Positions 35,001-48,399 of a stretch of DNA of 64,000 bases are shown here, in pieces (the stretch's first letter is position 1; every line of letters starts with the position of its first letter). The notes under the pieces are model-generated. The model searched no databases, had not been told where the DNA came from, and was given only the letters and a program-made list of their open reading frames with translations. The DNA lies in assembly GCA_012184525.1 (NCBI GenBank), contig WOFQ01000008.1, positions 310,001 through 374,000 of the forward strand. Reading direction: 5' to 3'. Position numbers and translations under genes: made by a program. The DNA is from Xenoacremonium recifei (lineage: Eukaryota; Ascomycota; Sordariomycetes; Hypocreales; Nectriaceae).

Positions 35001-37029
35001 CACAGGATCCTCATCGCTGGTAGAGCTCTCACTGCTGCTGCTGTCTTGCCTCTTGACTCCTTGCTTGTTGGGCATTTGTTCATAAGCTAAATAAGCCTGA
35101 AGAAAGCCTATGGACTGGGCAAATCGTGGAATCGCAGCTCGAAGCAAGGGGCTGAGGGTGCCATCCACCGCACCCGCGGCCTTACTCATTCGTAGGTAGG
35201 CGTGAAATCCTTGACTAACAATGAAATGTACTTCATCGGACGCTAAGGATGACGAAGGACGAAGAGCCAGCTTTAGTTTCCGCAAGAGAAGCTCTGAAAT
35301 TCGTGCGTTTGTTGACGGATGAACTGTGGTCACCTCGAGGATGCGGAGGAGGGCAGAGTACTGTGGCAAGCATCGATCTCTCCAGACTTGAGGATCCTTG
35401 TTGTACGGTCCTCGTTCAGGGAAAGGCGAGATTTCTAACCGCTCGAACTTGGAAACGATCTGATCTTGCCATCCTTGCGGAAGCCTGCAACTCTCCTTGT
35501 CGCCTGCAGGCGGGAAAGCCCGATTTTCAACCATCTTCGGTAAGAAAATGCAGAGCATATCCTCATTATGCCCATCCGACCAGTGGCTTGCAATAAATCT
35601 ATGGAGAAATTAGTCATGAGCAATACTTGGGAGAGGACAGTCCTTACTTTTGAAAGTCGGTTCGAAACAGGCTCGCGAACCTCTGAGCATCCAGCTCGCA
35701 GAAGTACGAGCAAAAAGGAATGAACCATAGCATGAAAGGTTCTCTGATCAACGCCTGTATCAGAGGGTTGATATGTGGGATTAGCGCGTCAACAGGCGCA
35801 TGATGCCAAGTAATGGCAACGTTGACGATCAACAATTTCCAGACGCTGCCTCTTGCTTCCGCCGGAACATCAGACCCCGACTTGACAACCTGATCAAGCA
35901 TCTCAATAAGATGCGCAACCAGAGTGGACCAGGCGTTAAGCCTGGACCCTTTGCGAACACCCGCCATCGTGCCATAGATCCTAACGATAGGTGTTATTCG
36001 CCATTGCGTCTCGGATTCTGAGAGTTGTGTAGTGCTAGATTTCAACGTCTTGTAAACGTCCTCCTCAAATTCCAAAAATGTCTTCTGGCTTGCGTGATGA
36101 ATCACACTTGTCATGACGCCACGAGTTAGATTGGTCCATGTCGTCTCCTCGGTAAGTCCCCGTTCGCGTTCGGGAATCGCTTGGAAGAGAGCCGCGAAAA
36201 TAGCCGACCCGGCGGAGTGAATAGTATCGTCGGTCCCTTTGATAGCCTCTGCAAACATGGTCATAAGACCATCTTGGTAAAGCGTGAACTGGCGGTCGTT
36301 GACCATTTCGCACAGGTCATCTCTGGCTTGCTCGACTAACAACTTCAGCGCGGTTTCGCGATGAGATGGAGCGGCAGCCTTCTTCACCAGAAAGCTCAGT
36401 GCCTCGGCCGCAAACCGAGCGATGTAAGACGGATGCCGCGACTTTCCAAGAAGAGAAGTCATGACGTTGAAAGTCGGTCGCAAATCGGGTACAAGGAGTT
36501 TTGAGAGGTACTTGAACAAGAATGCCAGAGAACCGAATGTCCATTCGATAACCTCGACATCCTGTGGTTTCGCAGCAATTGCCACGATCAAATCCAGACT
36601 TCTTCCGTAGTGTTTCTCAAAGCGAACGCCCAAGTCATGGGCGAAAGCAGTCAGAAGGTCCAAGAGGGGTTCCAAAGCTTCCTTTTCCTGCAGAGAAATG
36701 TACTGAGCCAGCAGGTCCATTATCCGTTGTTCGAAGTGCAGGATCTGGGGGAGGCTCTCGCTGAGAGACAAAACCTCCCGTTTGAAAGACACAAATGGCT
36801 TTGAGACATTGAGTTCTCCCCATTTGTCCAGCCCGGTGCGGAAGTAGGAGGTCGAGGTCGACAGGTCTTCGTTCTCGAGATCATGGCGACGGACTTTTCG
36901 AAGCGGTTGGAGGGAGCTAAACTTGGAGATCTTGGTGCTGAAAGACTCCCATCGATGGTTCTTTTGGTGGGGAGTCGACTTCTTGTTCTTTTTGGCCTTC
37001 ACTATGCGCCCTGAGGAGTTGGACGGCAT
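29055..37029 (-). CDS. utp20: UTP20, giant HEAT-repeat component of the SSU processome
   Basis: Two exons on the minus strand, 35648-37029 and 29055-35598, give 2641 residues, close to yeast Utp20 (about 2490). The protein binds the 90S pre-ribosome with U3 snoRNP and is needed for 18S rRNA maturation in the nucleolus. It is almost wholly helical HEAT/ARM repeats; the N-terminal signature HRWESFSTKISKFSSLQPLR and the DRIM region are visible, and the tail is a basic nucleolar-type segment (KYGRDKRKKFEKNKERKKM). The first ATG of the frame is at 37194, but 37029 (MPSNSSGRIVKAKKNKK) matches the family start and leaves room for the shared promoter. The 6.5-kb second exon is uninterrupted. The gene diverges from the CWF19-like gene at 37345. 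Confidence 0.96.
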
Positions 37030-37344
37030 TTTGGCGAGGCTGTGAATCGGTGAAGGAGTTTTCGCCTGTCCGAGTCTCTCCAGGAAGCTTGAGGCACCGC
37101 GCTCCCCGCCAAAATTTCCAACTTTTTTTGGGCCGGCTGATAATCGGCAAAACTGATAAGGCACCGCTGGCGCATTCGCGCCTGCCGCAGCCAATTAAAT
37201 CGGATCGCAAATTCTTATCAACTCAGCTCCCTCCGTCATCCCTCTCAAGCTTCCTCCCGCAATTCTTCTAATTCGGCGTGTTCACCACCACGTCTAACGC
37301 GACTTTGCACCAACCTCAGTCGCAATTTTGGCTACATACGAGCT
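37030..37344. promoter_or_regulatory. Compact bidirectional promoter, UTP20 and CWF19-like gene
   Basis: Only 315 bases separate the two start codons, so the promoter region must be shared. It has short CT-rich runs near 37230-37270. No TATA box is obvious, as is usual for housekeeping genes. Confidence 0.55.
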
Positions 37345-39046
37345 ATGGCCGCGCCAAAGATGTTTGTTAATGTCAAGATTCTGTGCCTTTCGTTGCTAAT
37401 TGTCTACTAGAATCGTGCTCGGAGCGCTTGGCGGCCAACTCGAAACTGCCTTCAAGAAACTTGCGACGCTTCACTCCAAGAACAACTTTTCACTAGCTAT
37501 CTTAACCGGAGACGTCTTCGCTTCCTCGGATGATGACGATGTAGTTAACGCATTGCTATCTGGGGATCTCAAGGTCCCTCTGCCGACATATTTCACCGTC
37601 GGAAAGCAGGCCCTCCCACCTCAAATCGCAGCCAAGGTCGAAGCGGACGAAGAAATATGCGAGAACCTACACTTCTTGGGAAAGCGCAGCATTACGAAGA
37701 CCTCTGATGGACTCCGAATTGTCACTCTTGGTGGCCAGCTCGACACAGCTCTTGTTGGAGGTCAATCGAAAGAACAACATTTGCCGTTCCATACCGAGGA
37801 CGACGCGAAGGGTCTACGCGGAGCCCACCATGCCGATATTCTTCTGACTTCGATGTGGCCTGTTGGTGTCTGGGTAGGTTCCAAAGTGGCTCTCGATCCG
37901 TTACATCAGGCCTCGATTGCAAGTACGCCTTCAATTGCGGAACTTTGCGCAGCTTTGAAGCCGCGTTACCACCTCTCTGCATCCCCTCAAGGCTTCTTTT
38001 ACGAGCGAGAACCTTTCGTCCACCCGACCGAAAAAGATTCAGACGTTCCATCTGTTACCAGATTCATTTCTCTCGCCCCATATGGAAACGACGCCAAGGC
38101 GAAGGCTATGTATGCGTTCACCCTTAATAAGGCCGATGCTTCCATCCCCCCTGGCGCCACCGCCTCGCCGTTCAATCCAGCACCGAAGAAGAGAGCCCAC
38201 AATGATGATTCCTATGGCCGGTACAGACAGGACGGTCCCGACGATGGCTACCGCGGTCGCCGGAACAAACGCCGTCGTCGATCACCCCCTCCAGGCCCTG
38301 ATCAGTGCTACTTCTGTTTATCAAATCCGAATCTTTCGGCACACATGTGCTGTAGCATTGGCGACGACGCGTACATCACCACCGCGAAGGGACCTCTGCC
38401 GACGTCGTCCTTCTTCCAGGATAAAGGTCTATCGTTTCCTGGACACTTCATCATTATCCCCCTACCACATGCCCCTACGATTCCGAGCATAGGTCCCGTC
38501 TCAGATCCGAATGGGGAAGCCGTCAAAACTTATAACGAGATGACCCGTTTCCGGGAAGCAATCCAAGCGATGATTGCCAACAAGAGCTCCAACAAGCTCG
38601 GCGCCGTCACATGGGAGATCAGCCGGGGCCAGAATGTTCACGTTATTTGGCAGCTCCTAGCCGTCCCTGCCGAGCTCATCCAAAAGGGCCTCGCAGAGGC
38701 GGCCTTCAAAGTCGAAGCCGAGAACGAGAAATACCCAGCCTTCACCACCAAGGACCTTTCCCTCGAGGAGCAGGCTTCCTATGGTGACTTCTTCCGCGTG
38801 TGGCTGTGGGCGGACAACGGCGAGGATCGTATTAAGGGCAAGTCCCTCGTCATGCCCCTCCCCGCTGACATGCGTTTCAACCTGCAATTTGCCCGCAGAG
38901 TGATGACCAAGTTAATGGGCCTAGAGAAGCGGATGGTCTGGAAGGACTGCGAGCAGACGGTTGAGGAGGAGACCAAGGATGTTGAGGCGTTCCGCGAAGC
39001 ATTCAAGGACTGGGATTTTACGTTGCCCGCTGAAGATGGTGCTTGA
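37345..39046 (+). CDS. CWF19-like protein 1 / Drn1 homologue (CwfJ family)
   Basis: Two exons, 37345-37361 and 37411-39046, give 550 residues. The 17-nt first exon with a GTTTGT donor and TACTAG acceptor yields MAAPKIIVLGALGGQL, which is the expected family start. The N-terminal half (about 5-235) resembles the metallophosphoesterase-like domain of lariat debranching enzyme. The CwfJ_C_1 domain starts near 295 with CYFCLSNPNLSAHM and has the HIT-like PGHFIIIPLPHAPTI. CwfJ_C_2 covers the last 110 residues (YGDFFRVWLWA, FARRVMTKLMGL, KDCEQ). Between the halves lies an Arg-rich low-complexity segment. Yeast Drn1 assists intron lariat turnover by Dbr1, so a nuclear RNA-processing role is likely. 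Confidence 0.92.
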
Positions 39047-40375
39047 TACCCTTGTATATTTGCAATTTGGGCGTTGAAAAGTTGGGTTCGGCATGGCGTT
39101 TTGTTGTTTTGCGCACGACGGTGAGACTCATTTTATTAGGGAAGGATAGATACTTCAGCCTCTGGATGTGGTTAGGAATATTAAGTCAAGGAAAGACTTT
39201 CAGATACTTAAATCGTGATGACGAAGCTCATGTTTCCCACTTTCAGAAACGGGTCGTGCCGAAATTGTGAAGGATGTCCCATCCAGCATGATTCTGATAA
39301 CTTCAGCTAGGAACTTGCTTACTACAAATCAGTCACAGGTAAGAGAACTAGCGAGTTACTTTCATGATTTCCCTCGATTGTAAGTAAGAACTAGCCAGAG
39401 CCACCCTCAGGCGACCTAATGTACATGAACCAGCCTTCGCCAGTAACACCACCACACAAGCTAGTCTAGAACAAAGTAGTACAGCAGTGACAATCTTTGT
39501 TGTACCGCAAAACCAAAAGCCCGAGATCTCATCTGTCTCAGAGCTGAGGGGTGAAGCTTTTATCCCTTCCCTTCGTGTCGGGAAGTGGTGTCGTTTCAGA
39601 AGTATGTAGAACAAAAAGTAAGAAAAAGTAACATATAAACCGTTTGGTTGGGTATAGTCGCGACAACATGCGCAGAGTTATCCGTGGGCGGATAAGAGAT
39701 TCAGTAGTGGTTGGTGTAGACTGTCGATGAAAGTCTCGGCCGCGATGCGGCTATCGCGAGACAAACGATGCAGGTGATCGACAGCGCGCACAGTCTCCAA
39801 CCTCGTATATGACCGAGACACCGTGATTGGAGGTGTCAGGGTGATCAACGCCACGATCGTAAGGGAGGATGATCTCCCGCGACATGTTTCAAGAAGCACA
39901 TGTCGAACGTTCCGAAGCAGAGCAGGCTGAAAAATGAAGAGCGCGCGCCATAATGTAAAGGGAGGCAAAAGAGTCATCCCTGGAAGTGGAGCCTTCAAAG
40001 GCTCCCAATCGCAAAATGCAATGCTGAAACCAAGTGCCAGGGTCTAATGCATCGAGTAAAAAAAGAAAAAGAAATGCAGAGTGAATCAAGTCGATGTGTG
40101 AGCTCATGGATGCCAAGATCTATTAGCGGAGGAGTCGTTCCGGCCGTTGTCGTACTATGTGCAGGTACATTAATTGAGACGGTTGGCGGAGTTATCGTTT
40201 GTCAGTAGACAGTTCGGAGACGGGCATATACACGTGTGATGGAGTTGGCTCCATGCCAGGCATTGCTGAGTGTTGTTGATGTTGATGTTGTAAGAAGGTA
40301 CTGCGATTATTGAGCAGACCCGATGAGTCCAGCACCGGAGGTCGGCTTAGGCCTCTTGCACAGCACCAGAGAGGA
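39047..40375. other. 1.3-kb convergent intergenic region
   Basis: Both neighbours end here. The stretch is AT-rich near 39150-39400 and 39560-39660, and only short non-conserved frames are seen. A long CDC25 3' untranslated region could occupy part of it. Confidence 0.5.
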
Positions 40376-42226
40376 TTAGTATGAGGCCATGCGGCGAGTG
40401 TGTGTTCGCTCGCCGAGGATTGGAGAGTTGCCAATCATAGCAATGGGAGAATATCGAGGTAAAGGTCGGCCAGGGGCGGTGGGAGACTCGTCCACGCATG
40501 GCTCCCGCTGGCCGAAGGCAAAGGTAGCCGCTCGGCTCAAGCCTTTGCGGGACTTCAATCGGCCCATCTCGCGCTCGCAGGTTCGCTGGTGCTTCTCGTC
40601 CGACATTTCAACGTATTCCTGAGGATAGCATCGGCCTCGATGCTCGGTGAAGAAGCCGCTATATCCACCATCCAGGATATAGACCTCGGGGTAGGTCAGC
40701 CGGGGGTAGCACTCCGCATTGGCAGTGCGATCCTCTGACCGAACGTGACGGGCCATCAGAGGAGCGCGGTGAGCCGAGTACTCGCAGTGGAATATGAGGA
40801 GAGTTCGACCCTGCATCGGGGTTTGGAAGAGCTGGCTAGCCAACAAGTCCTTGTCGTTGTAGTTCACAGCACCGTCGATGTGGCCGCCCTCGTACTCGTA
40901 CTCGAACCGACAATCAATGACCATCTTCTGGTCAAAGTGATCGCAGTACTTTCCGTCGAGAACGTCCACAAGAGTGGCCTTGCTGATCCGAGGGATGGGA
41001 TCCGTGGGGTCATCAGTCATGAAATGGGGGAGGACAGGCTCGTGGGCCTCCTCGACGTCCGTGACCGACTGCAGGGTCGTGGGAGAGGTCTCCTCGCCAT
41101 CCGCTTTAGACTTCATAACGTCGGCCGGATGCTCGAACATGCTCAGGGACCGACGGAACTGTTTCCGGTTCCTCAGGAAGGGATTGGACTGGCGACGGGC
41201 ATGGCAGTTGATGGGGGAACCGTTGCGGTAGCCACCCATGCCATTGAAGCTGAAGTTGGAGAACTGCGATCTCGAACGGAAACCCATGGGCACCGGGGCA
41301 CAGGGGCTGTTGGCGGACGAGGGTCTCCGCTCCTGGGGAGGCGAGGCGGTCTCGAAGCACTCGCCAAGAGACAAGTTAGAGCTCATGTGGTTGAGGCGAG
41401 AATCGGCCCCGAAGCGGAAAGGCGGCAACTGGATCTCTGACCGCGGGACGGCAGAGGTAGTGAGGCCCTTCATCCGGGTTAGGGAAGGTCTCCTGGGAGC
41501 AGCTATTTTCCGACTAGAGCCCAAACGTCAGTATGGAGATGTCGAGGAATGTGCAATTATACTGACTCAGCCACATAAGACTTGGGCGGTTCCAAGGAAG
41601 ATTGCCGCGAGATGGGAGCCGGCGAGTCCAGCATCATCTCGTCATCGGCAGAAGGCGTCGAGCCCGGCGTGGGGGAGGTGATCTCGACGTGGGTGAAGAA
41701 GGGTGTCTTGTGCGGCAACGGCGACACCTCCATCAGCTCGGTCAGGGGCGCAGGCGAGGACGACGGGAGCGGAGGGGTCGTGACATAGTCTAGAAGCAAG
41801 CGTGAGCCAGAGTCTCCGGGAGAGGCTTTCCACCAGCCCTTACCTCGACCTTCCATGCCGCCCATCATGCCAGCGGTGAACAAGGCTCTTCGGGGCGTCG
41901 GGAACTGGGGGCTAAAACGACGGTAAATTTAGACGAGCTACACGAATGAGGCTGAAGGAGACCACCAACCTTGAGTCGTTATCCAACCGGAAGTTCTGTG
42001 ACAGGTCGGCAGCCAGGCTAGCAGCAGGGGAGGAACCTCGGACGTCCTTGACGTTGAAGTAGTCGGCGTTGCTCTTGTGCAATTGCTCGCGGAGGCTCAT
42101 GGTAGCTGCACCGGCAGCGCTCGTCGAGAACTGGGCATGCGGGTGCGAGCGGAACATGTCCCTGCTGCCCCAGGCCGGCACAGGCATGGGGCGGTGCAGG
42201 GCCGCCAACGGTGAAGATGCCTCCAT
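40376..42226 (-). CDS. cdc25: M-phase inducer tyrosine phosphatase CDC25
   Basis: Four exons on the minus strand: 41970-42226, 41844-41911, 41567-41789, 40376-41513; 561 residues. It removes inhibitory phosphate from the Tyr of Cdc2/Cdk1 to trigger mitosis (NimT in Aspergillus). The catalytic rhodanese-like domain spans about 340-490: KATLVDVLDGKYCDHFDQKM, VIDCRFEYEYEGGHIDGAVN, and the CX5R loop IFHCEYSAHRAPLMARHVR with C426 and R432. YPEVYILDGGYSGFF follows. The N-terminal 330 residues are low-complexity, rich in SP and TP sites (TPPLPSSSPAPL), and probably targets of regulatory kinases. The third donor is GTCAGT, a weaker match, chosen because it keeps the frame. Confidence 0.95.
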
Positions 42227-45200
42227 GTCTGGAAGAGTCTACGGCGTGTGAAGGACTCGGTGAGAGCTGGGTCGAGTCCGCGAACCGGGCCAAGATCGGG
42301 TCATGTACCGAGAGGGTGACCTCGCAAGCAAGGCAGCGGGAGGAGAGAAGGAGTGCACGCTGAGGTTGGCAGCGCTGCAGCAAGTCAATGCGGCAACGGC
42401 TGCTCTAGAGCAAAGGAAAAGAGAGATCTCTACAGTTCCTGTCACGGTCCGGAGAGAGGCGAGTCGAGGCAGGCCAAGAAGACGGTCTCGGGTCGGAGGT
42501 GGTCTTGCTTGGGGCCTTGAACAGCCTGGTCTCGCAGCGGGCGGGGTCAACGGACGTGGCAGGCGTTATAAGCGTTGGGCGGGCATTTGCAGTCGTTCGT
42601 AGCGAGAGAAAAAGACTTGATTATCGGTCTTGGTGATGGCGGAAGTCGTGCTCGTGAGGATGCAGAATAACGTTGGCGTCGGAGGGGGGGGAGAATGAGA
42701 GATAGCTGACGGGACTCTCGTTGAGTGGGCGGGCAGTCAGTCCAACGTCCAATGATGGTGGTTGCTGGTTGCTAGGTGAGGTAGACTGGCTGTACAGGGA
42801 ACCAAACGCTAGAACGGTTAACCACCCCAGCGCTCTCCAGATTAACCAACGAACGACGGCAACGACGACGACGAAAGATAAAAAGGAAAACCGCGTCGTC
42901 CACAAGAAAGGCGGCGAGGAGAACCGGACCGTTGCTTGCTTCCTTGCTGAGGATCAATCAAACTCGACCTCGACCTGGGGACGGACGGACGGACGTGAGT
43001 GAGGCACCGTAACCTGCTGGCTGGACGGGATGGGGGGAGGGGGAGCCGGAAGCAGGTCGAGGGCCAGCGCGGGAGCAAAGGCCTTTTCAATGGATTCTCT
43101 CCCAGGCAAGATGGAGTTTTTTCCCAGGCGATCCCAGGTCGGGTTGTTAGGGGTGATTTGCGTGCAGCAGAGCAGCAGCCCGGGGCGGGTGTGTGGGCGG
43201 GCGTGCATCCACTGACTGAACTTGCCAGGTTCTAATCCATCAATCCCAGCTGGCGACTGTCCATGACGGATGGAGGCTCTCAGCGTGATGGACCTGGGCG
43301 CCGCTCTGTCAGGTTAGGCTCCCCACTGCAGGCCGAACACGCTACAGCGGCTGCTCGGTGCAATCACAGCGCACGCCAGTCACCGATGGATCTCGTCGGG
43401 TACCTGGGCGGTTGCTGAGCGGAGGTGGGGCGTGCCTGCGAGGGATTGCATCTCACCTGGATCAATCATGGATACTGGGGGTGGGAATTGCGAGGGGTGT
43501 CTCTGATCTCTGATGCCAGTATATTCAGAGGCGGGCGCTTAAGGTCAGGCACAGTGCCTCTACTCAGAGTATGTCTTGCTCATGAATCTCTTCACTTCCG
43601 GCTCATACCTGCCATATGTCACTGCCGCTGACGGCATATAGTACCTTTGCATGGAAACAAGGTTGCTGAAGGCTGTCGAGTTTCGCGCTATCTTAGCCAC
43701 CCACTCACTGCACTGCTGCTGATGCGCAGCGCATGCATGGGTCTGCCCTGGCTGGCTGGCCTCCTGCACAATGCACAATCCATCCGGTTCGCATAAGGAA
43801 AGGAAGCCAGCCCAGCCCAGATCAGGGGACGGACTTACATCATTGGATCCCTTTGGATCGCAATGGGCGGTGAAGCGCAGAGTCACACCTCAATTGTTTA
43901 CTTGCCGCGACTGCAATTGAGCCGTTGCCCGGGGCTCTGCAGTGCTCTCGGTCGCGACCTGGCGCCTCACAAGCACCACAGACACACAAAAAGCACACAT
44001 GCTGCAGACCTTCAGCAAAGCGTGGTTCGAGGCTGCATGTGGCGGGTTACCTCTGCCGGCTGTGCTGCCAATTCTGTCCATTCAGCTCGCATCCTCGCCA
44101 GGCTTCTGCTCGCTGTGCCACTGTTCTGTCTCGCTGTGGCTCGGGGGCTGTGAGACGGCCCTCCGCCGCCCATCTCCCGGTTGAGACAGCGACGCAGAGA
44201 TCTGAAATTGGCCCTGGACCGGGTGTGTGTCTTGTGTCGTCCGGCCAGATTCGAATTCGACTTAGTTACGCTCTCTCCCGCCCTGCCCTGCTCTCCCGTC
44301 CCGTTGTCGCCAGGACCAGTGGCCTGTCTGTCATGTGCCAGGCGCGTTGCAGCTGGTTCCCTGTCCCATGCAGGCATTCCCACGCAGGGTCCGTTTTGTC
44401 GTCCTATCCAGCTATTCTGGGGAGCTTGCAAAGCTAGCAGAAGGGCTTGCGCTTGCGAGGAATGACGTTAGCCGCGTGCTAAGAGAGCCTCTCATGGAAA
44501 CCCCCGGCGTGCCTCGCTCGCCCTGTAACAGACTCGAAAACCGGTTATGGAACACTGCCCGCCTCGATGGAGATGGTTCATGCTTCTGCTTTGCTCTTTT
44601 CGCTCGGACCTGCAGCAACGCCAACCGCATCTGCTAATGATCTCGCCGCTCGTCGCAGCAGTTACTCGATTCGAGAGCCTCGAAGACCTCGTTCTGGGTC
44701 TCAATTCCTCCCTTCGAATCCATCCGCCGGCCAGTCTACGAGATCCCGCACTCCACCACTGCTCCCTGGTGTCGGATAATGGATGTCTAAAGAACGGACC
44801 AGTTCCGAATTTCAACAAGCTCCCTTCTCCCTACCTCCAATGCAACAAGAGGCAAGGCCTGTAACCCTCCGCGGCACCGAACTGTAGAGGCCTGACCCTG
44901 TCCTCAAACCGCTTCAAACGGTAGACAGCATAGCCGAACGAAACAGTCCCCGTGCACCGCTGAAAAAGAACATCCCGACAGGAGAATCAAGGGTCCCGCG
45001 CTCTGAGACAAAGAGACCCAGCGTGGGTGCAAGGCTTGCCTTTAGCTCAGAAACAGTTTCCGGTCCACCAACCTCAACCAGCGAATGGCAAGCGTAAATT
45101 ACCCATTGCAACGCGGCGAACCGCTTGCCGGGACCTGTCGAGCCCAGCCCAGTCCGTCCAGCGGCAATTGGCGAGGGGAGGGGAGAGTTCTCGGCTGCAG

Positions 45201-47530
45201 GCGTGCTTCGCAGAATAAGGCAGGTGTTGGAGGGCCCATGTCGACCTGTAAGCAGATGGTGATGGACACGATAGGCCCAGAGCTAGGCGCTTAGAATTCC
45301 CCCAGAGCAGCTCGCTGCAGCTGAGGTGAGGTTGATCAGCAGAAGAGAGGGGCGTGCAGTTCATCCTCTGCTCGGGTTCTGCCCTACGGACGTGCTGATG
45401 CACATAATCGTTGTCTGTACGGAATACGTACATGGCATGAACCATCGTGATGCGATGTGCCGCGCCTTGCTCGTCGCGTCGATCCTCCCACCTAGTCAGC
45501 GCACGAGTCGTTGCATCATGACAGCCAAGACTTGAGCTCGTCATGTTTATTCGCTAAATCGCTCTCATGATACTTGTTTGCCTAAGTCTTGTAACTCAAT
45601 GCACTACGCCCGCAGTCTTCGTCTCCCCCACGTGTGCCTCCGAGCTGCAGGAATGCGACAGACATCGTGAGACCTTCGGAGCGTCGTCCAGGAGGCGACC
45701 TGCTCTCTGGCCTCGCATGGTCTTCCCTGAGTCGTCCAACCAAAGAGCAGCTCGGAAGCTAGGCTTGTCGCGATGCCAGCTTGATAAATGCCGTGCACCC
45801 ATCGCTCCCACTCTGGCCGGCGGCCTGCTCCCCAAATTCGTCTTGGCAGCTTGTCAGATGGACCTGCTGGACATTCTAGGCCCAATTTCTTCGCTGTCTT
45901 TCTCCCTTGACATAATTCCAGTGCCTCCGCGAAGTTTGTCAAGCTTAGAAAGCTCGGAGCTCTTGCAATTGCCGGCAACTGGTTAGCCTCTTTTTCCCCT
46001 CTCCTCGAAACGAAAGCCTGAGCAACACAGCCTCCGCAAATGCTGATGCTATCGCTGACTCTGCAGCCCACCGACCGGGGCACTCCTGGTCAACTGCAGT
46101 CCTAAACGGACTTTACCGGGGAACCGTTCGTGAGGGCGTTTCGTCCCTTACAGCTGGTACGGAGCACCGAGACGGAGTCCCGTGAGCATGAGCGTCGTCT
46201 TCGTGGTGGCGCCTTGTTGTTTCAGCAAGGGATGCGCAACCGTCGTCGCCGGTCCGGTCGTCCAGACTTCGAACGCTCTCACCGAGGATCAAGTGCACCC
46301 GGTTCACCCAGTTGTCCGTGTTTGCTACCGTTTCTCACTCGACTTGGAGTCATTGAGCCGCCTCTCGCGGGCGGCATCAGGGTCTCGCCATTCTCAGACC
46401 TGTTGTCGGCACCATCAGCCTAGCGATATTGCACGACGAGACACTGATCCGTCCGCCTGGATTGTCCGCCCCTCGACGGCCCAATCTCGATGTGCCCAGA
46501 CTGAATCAAGCCGCATGGCGTGAAATAGCCTCCTTGCATGTTGTAGAGACCCCGTCCATCCCCATTCGGAGAATTTTCCGACTTGGAGGTGTGACCCCCT
46601 CCGCCCCTTCAAACGTGGCATGGTGTGCGGCAGCGTGACTGAGCCAGATGCCCTGCGCCAGATTTCGAGGCCTATCTTCGATCAGTCGCCCATTGTCCCG
46701 ATCTCTAACGCTCCAATCGACGTCATTCTATGCCTTCTACGCTGCGGTCTAGCGACGGGCCAAGCATGAAGATCGTCAACGACGAGCATATACGACACTC
46801 GAAGGTTTCTAGATTGCCGGGCTATGATGCCATCCCCTCCGCCATTGTTTCCAGTTCCCTGCTCTGCCACAGCCTTATCAGGTCGGATCCGTCATCATCA
46901 GCGCTCGTGCCCATCCATAGCTTGGCTATGGCCCCTCCCGGACTACGGACCAGCCGACAACGGCCTCCATCACGTTGGTCCATGGCGGTTGTTTACTTTC
47001 CGCCCCAGAGACGAATCGTATTGCTAGAACGGGCTCTAGGATGAGCGGTAAGCTGCAGGTGAGCCCGCAATTGTCAGAGACGCCGTGGCTTCGCCCAATG
47101 ATGGCTCTCAACACCATCTTTTGCTTAGCTCGAAGCCTCAGCTTGCTCGCGCAATCCTTCTTTTTCCACCAACCCGCTCCACCGCGTCCGCCATTTCCAC
47201 CCCCCTACCTCCTCTCCCCTCTCACGGCGTCTCCTAAGCCCTGCTGGCGTCCAAGTGAGGGGTAAAAAACGAGGCCCGCCATGTGATGGTGTGATGCATT
47301 GTGCAGGATTCTGTTTCGAACAGGCAAGGTCTGCACTCCACGAGGAGCTGAAGCCCGCTTTGTTCTGTCGTGCGGGACATAAACATGTAGTTCGCGAAGT
47401 AAACAATCCTAGTCGTGTCGCGTCGGCGGTTCCCCAGCCAAATGGCGCGAAGTCACGTGCAAGGCCCCTCCGGCCCGCCGATCCCAATGCCATCGACCGG
47501 TCCCGGCTCGGCCCCACTAATCCGGGCCTC

Positions 47531-47568
47531 TCCAGCTCCAGCTCCAGTTCCAGCTCCAGCTTGCTCCA
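47531..47568. repeat. CTCCAG hexamer microsatellite
   Basis: Imperfect tandem copies of CTCCAG, about six units, with one TTCCAG variant and one interruption. On the minus strand they would read as alternating Leu-Glu codons in an otherwise unremarkable frame. Confidence 0.7.
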
Positions 47569-48399
47569 GTCCCAGCGCCAACGCCAGCGCCTCCGGGGTC
47601 TCGCTGAAGCTGAATCTACAATAGCCTGTCTGGTTTTTCTTCTTCCACTGCGGGCTGGCCGACCTGTCGGGTTGACCAGTACGGTGGCGGCCACTAGTCT
47701 TCGAGATTTGATCTGGTTCTGGGCTTGGCAAGGGAGAGGGAGGCGGGCCTTTTTCTGCTTTGCTTTGTTCCTTTCTTCTCCAGCGTCGAATGTCTCTACG
47801 ACGTGTCAAATCGCCCCCTCAACAGTTGCTCAGGGCAATCTGAATTAGCACACGTGCCCGAGTAACGACTGAATCCACTATGCACCGCGATACAGGTTAA
47901 CCTTCCGCCACAAGCTCATTTCCCTGGCGTGCCCGCACTACCAAGGTGAGGCTGCCGTTGACAGGAGACATGGCGTTCCGCATTCCTGTCTACCCGACAA
48001 CTTGTACGTCACTGGCACGCTGCTGCTGGTCCCCTGATCCAGGAACCAGGCAGCTTATTGAGCCGCTTTTGGTAATTTCGACGAGCCTGCACTTAGATTC
48101 CGTGACTGAGTGCCGCCGCATCCTGAATCAAGCCGCGACCCACCGTCTCCAGGTCTACAAGCATGAGGCTCCCTGCCATCAGTAGCAAACATATCATACG
48201 AGTGTTGTACACGTAGTCTAGCGTTGCCGAGAGTTTTTCTGTGTGGTACGCTACGTTTAGAGCACGGATATTTAGGCGAATTGGCGGCCAAAGAGGAAAT
48301 GACAAAGACGTCAAAGCTCCTAGCTAAGCTTCACTTTTTACAACCTCAGGCGAGATAAACGGGCAAACCCGGGACTTAAGTTATCACGTATAGGCTGCG

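Noticed and set aside
43863..46083. Many overlapping 90-170 residue frames on both strands
   Set aside because: High GC with few stops; translations are low-complexity, lack domains and mutually overlap.
47125..47694. Minus-strand frame with a Leu-Glu repeat
   Set aside because: Produced by the CTCCAG microsatellite; the flanks are Arg/Trp-rich chance text.
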